A stretch of DNA of 46,973 nucleotides from Helochares maculicollis (lineage: Eukaryota > Arthropoda > Insecta > Coleoptera > Hydrophilidae): the NCBI GenBank assembly GCA_033557835.1, contig JAWQRO010000238.1, positions 1 to 46,973 on the forward strand, written 5' to 3'. A model generated the notes under the pieces. The model made no database searches and was not told the DNA's origin. It worked only from the letters and a program-made list of their open reading frames with translations. Below are positions 38,899 to 46,973 of the stretch, one piece after another. Numbering within the stretch: position 1 is the stretch's first letter; every line of letters begins with the position of its first letter. The translations under genes were made by a program, and so were the position numbers.

Positions 38899-41800
38899 AG
38901 CTGAAGCCAACTAAGTCGCAGATAATATGTGTGCGTTTGTGGTACTTTATAACATATTGCCCATGTAATTTCTCTTTGACAACGAAGCGATGTGTTAGCG
39001 GCCGTTTACTGCATGAATGGCTCTTCAAGATGTGACCTATTTGGTCCTAACATCCTCCGTGTAGATAACGACAGTTCGTTGTTACCTGCTATCTATGTAC
39101 CTCGAACAACTAGTATAATAGCAATATCATCAGAACAGGGAGATATTAACTGCAGTTGGCAGAACGTAGATGCGGGTCTCATCACATTAACATTTCAGAT
39201 AATCGCTCCAATCACTACTGGTATTTACTTATAAAGTTGACCAAATGCAGGTTTGGATGTTGTAGAGTTCCGAATCAGCTAATGGATATCCCAAAACCAC
39301 ATCGCATATGGAGCTGCAGGCTATAGAGCCAGTCGATGCAATGGGCTTTTGTCTGATTAATCAGATGCATCAAACAGTGATTAGTTGTGTCGTTATGCTT
39401 CTGTTGTATAGGATTTAATTTTATATTGCTTTTGACTAAAAGTTCTGGGGTTTTACTGTTCAACATTTTTACGACTGGCTATAATAAATATATTCATAAC
39501 AATTTTAAGTCTTTCTTTAAGTATATTTTAATTCGGCTTTGTTAAATTTTAACTATTTAACAATTTCGCATATGTATGAATTATATAAAAAAAAATCTTA
39601 TTTTAATGCAAAGTTCAAGATTCAAGCACTGAATCTGATTTATTTATAGAAATTTAAAAGATACTTATGAGCTAGTATTAACGAAAAGACCAGATAAATT
39701 AAGAAATGTGCAACAAATTTTTGTTACGTATCAGTAAGCTCAATACTTAAATATAGCTATAGATAATTATAAAAATTAAATCGTCAGCCATAAGTGAAAA
39801 CAAAAATTGATATGTGAGTAACTTCAAGTAAGACGAAAAAGCTGCAACGCAGCCTAAAACTATCAAGATAATAAGCACGAAATTGTTCACATCTTTTGAA
39901 GCTTATATTAATAAAACTGTGGAAGTCAGTTTTGAAAATTTGGGAAATGTAAATTAAATACCACGTAAGGTCCTGTAGTTTGGCTATCAAATTGCTTCAT
40001 TTGTGTAAAGAGAAGATTGGTCTCTGAGCCTCAGTTAAGTCTTCTGTGTGTCACTTTTGATATAGTTTTACTTTAGTATAATCTATATCAGATTTACATA
40101 GTTTCATGTGTAGTATCTATGATAATTTGTACACAGTCTTATATTTGAAATGTCATTTCATGATAGTCATTTTTCTTTGTTATTTTAGTTTTCTACTCTA
40201 CACAAACCCACGATATTGCTATTGATTGTCTTTAACTCTACTATTTAAGTCACTCATAATAATTATTTCGCAGTTTGTCTATATACCACCAGTATTTTAG
40301 TATTTCCCAAAACTTTTCTATGATTCCATCGTATACTCCTATTATACGTAGTTTTATAATTCAATCAGCATCATGTTTCGAATTTATATTTATTTCTTCT
40401 TATTAAGAACCGATACTCATATTGCAGCTCGGTTTTCGGTTTTAGCCTTGATGTATATTTGCTATTATTTCCAGATTTCTAACACTTTTCGTATTTCCGG
40501 GAATACACAAGCCAACTTCTTCTAGTTTTCTTACAATTTTCTAGAGTTATTCTTTGATCTCTAACTCTTTTTAATACTTGCAAGTCCAAACTATCGTTAC
40601 CAATTCCAATCAATCATTACTATGAGCAGGTATTCTCCGAAGTAGAGTACTAGGAGCACTTTTCTTTGACATAATTTTATCATCTTGCAAAGTTTTTAAA
40701 GTCAACCCTAATTAAGTAAGATGAATCAACTAAAAAAATGTTTATTAGATCTAGAAATACTGTAATATGAAAAGTCTGACACGAAATAAAATGAGTTAGA
40801 TAAATTGTATTTATTATAAAAAGTTTTATAAATTTCAAAAGCATTGATCATATCTTCATGTTATAATTAGGAATGGTTTATGCCATAAGTATAGTTTTAT
40901 ACTACTGTAGTATATTTCTGTTGCTCTACATCACTATTCGGAAATAATGTAATTAATAGGAATGTTAGCAGTTATTTAAAATATGAATTAAATCTAAAAA
41001 TTAACCATTTTTTAATTTTGTACTGATAATGTAATTTGAAGGGATTGAGAAAAGAGGCAATGAGATATGCCTCATTTTATTATTCAATTGCAAAAAGTTG
41101 TTTAAGGATGACACGTTGCTCTTAGAAAACTTGCAAATTAATAATGTACGTACAATATTTTGTAATAACCGAAACCAATAATTATTTTATTATGAGTTAT
41201 AGCGCAGCATCATAAGTCAGTAGGTGCAGCCTTATTTTCCATGATAATTTACGTCAAATCTGTATAAGCTAGGGACATGGAATGAAATTTTAAAATGTTG
41301 AGAAACGTCACATAGGAGGTATTATGAAAGAAATTGATGTCAGGGAACTAAAAAGATCGAAAAAGAGCGTATTAACTTTGACGTGGTCAATATAAGACGA
41401 CGTTGAGAAATCAATATCTAATTTCGTAACATATTAGATGTGAATGGAGACCAGCTATAAAACTGATTTGCGTCGTCGTGCTTCTAAAAAAGTTTTTTTT
41501 TTCATTTTAAGTTGTGGCTCCGGAGCATGTCAAATACTGTCGAGTTTCAACCCCGAAATAACTTTCTTGATAACATTGAAATAAGTGTGGCAAGAGAAAG
41601 TTTCCTACTCGTTTTTTCTTGCCTTCATTCTGCTCGCCTCACTTCTTATATATAAACATGTAGGAATTCTTTCGCGGAAGATAAGATTTTTATATTGTAA
41701 TAAAGTTTTCCCTCTCTTCATTTTTTAAGAACTTAATTTAAGCAGGAAATTTTTATATGAGACACCAAAAGCGCCATTTTACTTATTTATTATCATACTG

Positions 41801-42009
41801 CGCTCGCAAAAATTACGTAGATTGATGTGCCAGAGCTCTGGTTTATTGAAACAGTGGTATGTGAATCGATTGCGTAAGATTCGAATCAGAACAAACAAAC
41901 AGGAGTGCAATATATTTCAGGTGAGTGACAGAGTAGAGTGGCGATCGTTTTTGGAACATATTCGATTTAGCTTTGTCGATTCTGCTTCTAGAAGGGAGGG
42001 GTAGCAGAG
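38899..42009. other. Intergenic, no gene seen
   Basis: AT-rich apart from a more balanced stretch at 38980-39235, where an 80-codon frame exists without a convincing start or domain. Nothing else was recognised. Confidence 0.5.
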
Positions 42010-42090
42010 AATCCCCCTTCGCATAGAAGCGCCCCTTTGCCTAGAATCACTCTCGCCCAAAACACCCCCTTGCGCTCCTATCTCTCCCGA
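42010..42090 (+). repeat. Short C-rich degenerate repeat
   Basis: Three spaced copies of a CCCCTTyGC-like word (about 42013, 42032 and 42065), two followed by a TAGAA sequence (CATAGAAGC, CTAGAATC). Units are about 20-33 bp and imperfect. Confidence 0.4.
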
Positions 42091-43676
42091 AAAACATTTT
42101 TCGTGTTAAAGAAAAAGTTTGTCACACTCGATTTCTTGCTGAAATAAAATCAAATATAGTGAGAAGTGTTGCTTTGATGTACGAGCTTAGAATTTTTCAC
42201 CCTGTCGAAGTAGAAAAAAATAGCTCGGAAAAAATTTACATCTATAATTTAGTGCGCTTATTCAACCCTTTGAAATAAAATATATTCGGGTATTAGCTCA
42301 GTCAGCTTAAATAGATTCGAAAATACAATATAACTAGCTTAACGACTTTATAAATGGTCATTTAATCCGCATTAAACGGCTTTTAATTAACATTTATCAA
42401 TTAGCCCGGACATAAAGCAGTTCATTTGAAATCAGGAGAAGTTTTACTGCTCCCGGATAGAGTGAGTAACATGTGGCGTGACAAAATTGCTCCCAGACGC
42501 TCCGCTTTCTGTGATAGAGAAATTAGGTCCGAGTGAGTAACGTTTATGATATAAAACATCATAAGGCGTCACATCGCATCGCGCCGCTTTTCGCTCCTCG
42601 CTATATAGAACGTACACTTTTATTACCTAGTAAAGGTAAAGTATATTGTTTAGTGGTCGTATTTTTGGCTGAGTTGTCTACTCAGGCCAAAGATTTCCAC
42701 ATAACTAAAAATTTATTCCCTGCAAATATCTTTGCAGAGAGTTGGCAAAACTCTCGACACCAGTATTAAAGTGTTTTTAATTCTCATATTTTATATATTA
42801 TAGGTGTGTAGACATTGACTAACACCTTGCAGTCGTGACGACCAAAAATTGTTGGCGATCCTTGAAACATCCTATGGCTATTGTATTTCGAACAGGTTGT
42901 TGTTTGAAGTGGGCTGACGTGTCGTTATTATTAAATTACAAATGCTGGTAGAAGTTCTTTATAGTTCATATAAACTCTCATTGAGCAGAAGTACATATTT
43001 CGAGAGTTGTTAGAAAGGCCTACACAAGTCCAAAAGTTGTCTTGGTCACATTAAATTAAAAATAATTTTATACTAGTATTAATTGGTTTTTCAATTTTAA
43101 CAGGCATAAATATGGGCAAAAGTTGTCAAAATAAAACTTAAAAACAACTACTAAAACTATTACTTCGAATTTTTATAAATGCGACATCTTATTTATACAC
43201 TACATTGCAATTTTGAGATAAAATTCGTTTAGAAATAAGAAAATTCTGGAGTCTCTCCAGTTAAAGGCGAATATTTTGTGTTTATATGTTTAGATATGTG
43301 CCGTAGAAGTAATAGTCCTACGGAGAAATGTTTGTTTCTTATTTATGTGTGTGTTGTAACGCCTTCTCAACATTAACGAAATCAATCACTATTAACAAAT
43401 AATAAAAATAAAATAAATCATCAATTGTCAATAAAACTTAAAAGGACGTATGTAAATAAGCCAACAAGATGTTAAAAACTAAAAGCTAGCAAAATTGTCA
43501 TTATTGTAAATATGTAAAACAAGCATTTGAATCATTGTTCTTTAACTAATGGGTGAAGTAAAAAGTGTTGAAAGCTTTTCGTTAAATGGATTTGCAATGT
43601 ATAAGATGTATTAAAATGTTCCATCTAGTCATTCTATCCAGTTGTTGGTTCGAGTGTTCCAAAATAGAGGTAAAAA
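42091..43676. other. Intergenic, no gene seen
   Basis: Holds an imperfect local duplication at 42448-42575 in which GAGTGAGTAAC (42460-42470 and 42531-42541) and TGCTCCC words recur. A 78-codon frame at 42533-42769 is unrecognised. The rest is AT-rich. Confidence 0.5.
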
Positions 43677-43890
43677 AGAAAAAATCGATACATTCTTCAG
43701 TACCACAACGATCAAGCTGAAAAAGAGAAGTAAGCAGTCAAAAAACTGTAGACAGCTTATGGATCCAAAACTGTTTTAAATACAACAGCAAATCGTTGGT
43801 TCTAACGTTTCAGTTTTGGTTTTATGGACGTCGACGATGCGATAGGACAATCATTGAAAACGTTCATAAAAGTCGAGGTGTCTCAAATCT
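43677..43890 (+). pseudogene. Old irritans-like mariner transposase N-terminal fragment
   Basis: Conceptual reading in one frame from about 43677 to 43840 gives RYILQYH, then AVKKL, TAYGSKTV, NRWF, RF and DVDDA, interrupted by in-frame stops at 43731, 43749 and 43803. After a frameshift near 43840 it continues RTIIENVHK. The order and spacing match the N-terminal helix-turn-helix region of irritans-type mariner transposases (an R-H-I-L-x-Y-Y start, A-x-K-K-L, A-x-Y-G, a W-F-x-K/R-F core, then the linker). No catalytic DDE part is seen before the next mariner begins at 44384. It is clearly dead and older than its neighbour. The match is from memory of the family and was not searched. Confidence 0.55.
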
Positions 43891-44383
43891 AACGCAACGT
43901 TGTAATTAAATAGAAAATACAGTTTATAATATTTAGATTGATATTTTTTTATTGAATAGAATAGTGTTATTTATAGAATAATATATAGAGTGGACTGAAT
44001 TTTGCTGATGCAACATTTAATTTTGTCCTGTAATGCACAAGTAAATTTGGGCTAGATGACATTTGGCTTCAAATACCTCTATGAAAACAAATCAAATGAT
44101 GCTCACACAATGTAAGAGGCCTATTGTCGTTACCAAACGAGAGAGTATACGACCAGTTCACGTCTATCAATTGAATTGTCTCATGGAATGTATAGCATGT
44201 GGCAACGTTTCAAACCACATATTGCGTACATTAATACATTAATATCTTCCATTTTTAAAAAAAATTGAGTTGCCATGTCACGGTAGCGAGCACTATTGAT
44301 AGTCGTTGCTTGACCAGCCTCATTTTCAAACAAGTTTGGTCACCAGTTCTAAATCCCCATCAAATAATCTCAAGTTGTGTATA
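43891..44383. other. Intergenic between two mariner remnants
   Basis: AT-rich with no gene. It should hold the rest of the older mariner copy if that had survived, but I recognise none of its catalytic motifs. The TA at 44382-44383 is the target duplication of the next element. Confidence 0.45.
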
Positions 44384-44411
44384 CGAGATGTGCTCAAAAA
44401 GTATCGCGAAT
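44384..44411. repeat. Left terminal inverted repeat of the mariner
   Basis: Starts CGAGATGTGCTCAAAAAGTA directly after the TA. It differs from the right repeat at positions 5, 10, 15 and 23 of 28. Confidence 0.9.
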
Positions 44412-44437
44412 TTTGCGATTTTTCAAAAATTATTTAT

Positions 44438-45498
44438 TTATTCATGAATATCTATTTTGTCCCCTTCAAAGTGATTCCCATGACATATTATACACTTGTG
44501 CTAAAGTTTCTTCCAATCTTCGAAGCACTTAAAAAAATCATTTCCCTTTATCTTGTTCACCTCCTCCTTCGATGCCATCTTTATCTCGTCATTATTAGCG
44601 TAGCGTCGTCCTTTCATGGGCCTCTTTAGTTTTGGGAACAAGAAAAAGTCACAGAAGGTCAGATCTAGGGAATATGGTGGCTGCGGCATCAATAGTGTGT
44701 TGTTTTTGGCCAAAAAGTCGCGCACAAGCAACGATGTGTGAGCAGGGGCGTTATCGTAGTGCAAAACCAATTTTTGTTCTTCCACAAATCCGGGCGTTTC
44801 TGGCGGATTGCTTCACGCAAATTGCGCATAACTTGCAGGTAATATTCCTTATTGACCGTTCTATCTTGTGGCAAGAACTCACGATGCACCACGCCCCTGC
44901 AATCGAAGAAAACGGTAAGCAAAACTTTCATAGTCGACCGAACTTGGTGCACTTTATTCGATCTTGGTTCGTGCGGCAGCTTCTATTAAGATGATTGAGC
45001 TTTGGTTTCCACGTCATAACCGTAAACCCACGATTCGTCACCAGTTATGACCCTCTAGAGCAAATTTGGGACGTCGCGGACAGAGTCCAACGGCTCATTA
45101 GCAATTTTCATGCGAAGCTGTTTTTTGTCGAAATTGAGCAATTTTGGTACGAATTTCGCGGCGACCCGTCTCATGCCCAAATCATTGATAAAAATCGAAT
45201 GGCACAAGCCAATCGATATGTCTAGGTCTTCAGCAACTTCTTTAACGGTGATTCAACGATTGACCAATACCATATTCTTCACTTCATCAATTTTTTCGTC
45301 TGTTGTTGAAGTGCTCGGGCGTCCGGCACCCTCTTCGTCGTTCACATCTGCTCGGCCTTCTGAGGACATTTTGTACCACCGATAAACATTGCTTCGGTCC
45401 AAGGTAGCTTCTCCGTATGCCACAGTCAACAATTGGAATGCATCCGCGCACTTAATTTCGTTTTTCATACAAAACTTGATACAGGTTCTTTGATCCAT
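44438..45498 (-). pseudogene. Mariner transposase pseudogene (HTH and DD34D)
   Basis: The ATG is at 45498-45496 and the original TAA at 44440-44438, about 350 codons, the normal family length. Residues 1-81 are the N-terminal helix-turn-helix (ending YRWYKM..GRPSTST). In-frame stops follow: TGA at 45255-45253 (codon 82), TAG at 45057-45055 (codon 148), TAA-TAG at 44988-44983 (codons 171-172) and TAG at 44503-44501. A one-base deletion at about 44763-44770 shifts the frame after the KNKNW motif. The catalytic triad is still readable: Asp at 45039-45037 (TGDE), Asp at 44755-44753 (HYDNAPAHT) and Asp at 44650-44648 (CDFF), with 34 residues between the last two. The family is DDE/D cut-and-paste transposases; automated annotation may label such a copy SETMAR-like. 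Confidence 0.92.
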
Positions 45499-45677
45499 TG
45501 TTTTGAAAAGGTAAAAATCGAAGACGAGCTAAAACACGTGCAAGCAAAAGCAGCTGTCAACAATTAACTGAACATTCACAATGGCCGAACTTGTCGGTAT
45601 AATTGAGAGACATGAGTACCAACATAACGCCACAAAAAAATCGAAATGCGAAGATACGTAACCCGCGAAAATTCATA

Positions 45678-45705
45678 ATTCGTGATACTTATTGAACACA
45701 CCTCG
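45678..45705. repeat. Right terminal inverted repeat of the mariner
   Basis: Read inward on the minus strand it starts CGAGGTGTGTTCAATAAGTA. This is the 5' end of the element relative to the transposase; the transposase ATG lies 180 bp inside. Confidence 0.9.
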
Positions 45706-45707
45706 TA

Positions 45708-45840
45708 CACTTGTCTGTCGACAGCCATAGGTTGGTTCTTTGAACCCCAAACACGGTAACTTCATTGATAAGGATGGTTTCTTTCAAAAAATATTAATAT
45801 TCAATAAGCCATTTAACGAACTTTCGTTTCTATGCATCGT
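45708..45840. other. Short intergenic stretch right of the mariner
   Basis: No gene. Contains the palindrome CTGTCGACAG (45715-45724). Confidence 0.5.
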
Positions 45841-46116
45841 TATTAGAATTCAGTTGTTGTGATAATTGAGTTTTGTAAACATGATGACATAGATTTTAAT
45901 ACTTTGAAGAGAGTTTCATGAAATTGGTACTCATTGTTCGCAATCCAAAATTGATGGCCTGGAAATGTCACCAACACTCTCATGCACTGTTTCTGTATTG
46001 ATAGTTGGATGGCTAGTGTTTTGACCAGTGTGTTTACCATTTCTAGTTTCCCGAAATATTTTACTTTCTGATATTGCTGTACGAAGTGTACTACAGTGAA
46101 AGTAGAATAATACCAT
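45840..46116 (-). pseudogene. Possible remnant of another transposase-like HTH region
   Basis: Minus-strand reading from 46116 gives IFRETRNGKHTG, then TVHESV, then after a stop at 45931-45933 VPIS, a TGA, and NSLQSI. The pattern FRETG..TG..T, xVRESV and GISRxSLxxI is familiar from the N-terminal helix-turn-helix/linker of a common insect DDE transposon group (DUF4817-type). The second TGA stands where that family has Arg, consistent with CGA to TGA decay. Only short motifs match and no catalytic part is seen, so this is tentative. Confidence 0.33.
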
Positions 46117-46973
46117 AAAGCTTCAATAAAATACCCATGCACAATGAAGATTCTGTAATATTTTGGTCAGCATTTATCGCACTTATTTATTTGGTTTGAT
46201 TTCTTTTTCGAAACCTATCAACTATGCATACTTCAAGAGCAGTAGAACGTTTCTAAACTTTTTTTATGTAATGCTTATTTGTAAAGCATAGAAAATTCAC
46301 TATTTTTCTTTGTACAATTATTATATATCTAATAACTAAATACTGTTTCTACATTCTTTAAACATCAGATAATCAACAACGCTATTAATTTTAATGAGGC
46401 AGCATATTGGCAATTCAAGGCAATATATTTCCTCGTTAGAAATATAGAATATATGATATACCTTAACATAATATACAATTATGCCGAGAAATATATTTAT
46501 GCAAACAAGTACTGTTAGTTTAGGCTGACAGAATGAAGGCTTTGCTTACTTCTATTTCCTCAAAGTTATCTCGGGGATGCCTTTTTTAAATTGGAAGGCA
46601 CTAAAAAGTGTAATGTACTGTTTTTACAGTTTTATAAAATTTTGTGCATATCTAAGCATGTTGCTTCCGTAATCCATTTCCACATCCGAAAAAGCGAAGC
46701 TTATTTGAATTTTGAATCCTATTTCAAGACACAAGAATAAACTTTTACGTTGCATTTCATGTAAAAATTAAATTCTACCGTTTGATAACTGTACTATAAA
46801 GACTAGTTTTAAAACATTTACAAACTGCTCAAGTTAACAGATACCCGTAGTTTGGCCAAAAACAAAGAGGAGCTTTAACGACTTGCATATTTGTCAAAAT
46901 TTGAATTTTTTAAATTATCATAGTACCTTCACATTCTGATACTACATTCAAGAATATAAAAAATGTTATATAT
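46117..46973. other. Intergenic, no gene seen
   Basis: AT-rich right end of the window; no ORF, RNA gene or repeat that I can support. Confidence 0.55.

Larger units (their letters stand above)
44384..45705 (-). mobile_element. Full-length defective mariner element (DD34D), 1322 bp
   Basis: Bounded by 28-bp terminal inverted repeats (24 of 28 identical) and flanked on both sides by TA (44382-44383 and 45706-45707), the mariner target duplication. The length is the usual 1.3 kb. A single transposase reading frame, damaged by stops and one frameshift, fills most of it on the minus strand. Both ends are preserved, so it inserted whole and then decayed by point mutation. It could have been mobilised in trans only while its ends still matched a live relative. 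Confidence 0.93.

Noticed and set aside
38992..39234. 80-codon frame with balanced composition
   Set aside because: It starts at TTG, with the first ATG well inside; no motif was recognised.
43872..43886. CGAGGTGTCTCAAA resembles the inverted repeat of the nearby mariner
   Set aside because: It lies within the coding remnant of the older mariner copy, similarity stops after about 14 bases, and there is no flanking TA or partner repeat.
44265..45385. Plus-strand frames across the mariner
   Set aside because: They are antisense shadows of the transposase, which reads clearly on the minus strand.
1..46973. CRISPR arrays, operons, ribosome binding sites, phage or plasmid features
   Set aside because: Spliced genes and insect transposons show this is eukaryotic nuclear DNA; no spaced identical repeats or bacterial gene organisation were seen.

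Overview
This window is AT-rich nuclear DNA from an insect. The main evidence is one multi-exon gene on the + strand for a secreted cuticular protein with a Rebers-Riddiford (RR, chitin_bind_4) domain, an arthropod-specific family. Mariner transposon debris at the right-hand end fits an insect too. The order cannot be fixed from the sequence alone.

Layout. 1-17.4 kb is gene-poor. It holds two degenerate tandem arrays (2.66-3.0 kb), a possible but doubtful small secreted ORF (5.1 kb), a pyrimidine-rich tract (12.5 kb) and scattered GC-richer patches. At 17.44-17.55 kb lies a degenerate tRNA-like (SINE-like) sequence on the minus strand, about 125 bp upstream of a TATA box. The cuticular protein gene follows. 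Its five coding exons (17764-18084, 19834-20130, 24790-24969, 27118-27198, 27398-27460) are all joined by phase-0 introns and give a 313-residue protein. The protein has a signal peptide, a long Gln/Ala-rich low-complexity region, the RR domain near the C-terminus and a short Pro/Gln-rich tail. A polyadenylation signal sits about 50 bp after the stop.

The stretch from 27.5 to 43.6 kb has no gene I can support. It contains two (AT)n microsatellites, two pyrimidine-rich tracts and small degenerate repeats. The last 3.3 kb is a transposon graveyard. It holds an old irritans-like mariner N-terminal fragment (+ strand, about 43.68-43.89 kb), a full-length but dead DD34D mariner with both inverted repeats and TA target duplication (minus strand, 44384-45705), and a weaker remnant of another transposase-like helix-turn-helix region (minus strand, about 45.84-46.12 kb).

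The RR protein is expected to be exported by epidermal cells and to bind chitin in the cuticle; the other elements are not functionally linked to it. I found no new multi-gene system. The items most worth a second look are the tRNA-like element at the promoter, the exact 20-bp-period array, a GC-rich 10-mer present three times, and the layered mariner remnants.
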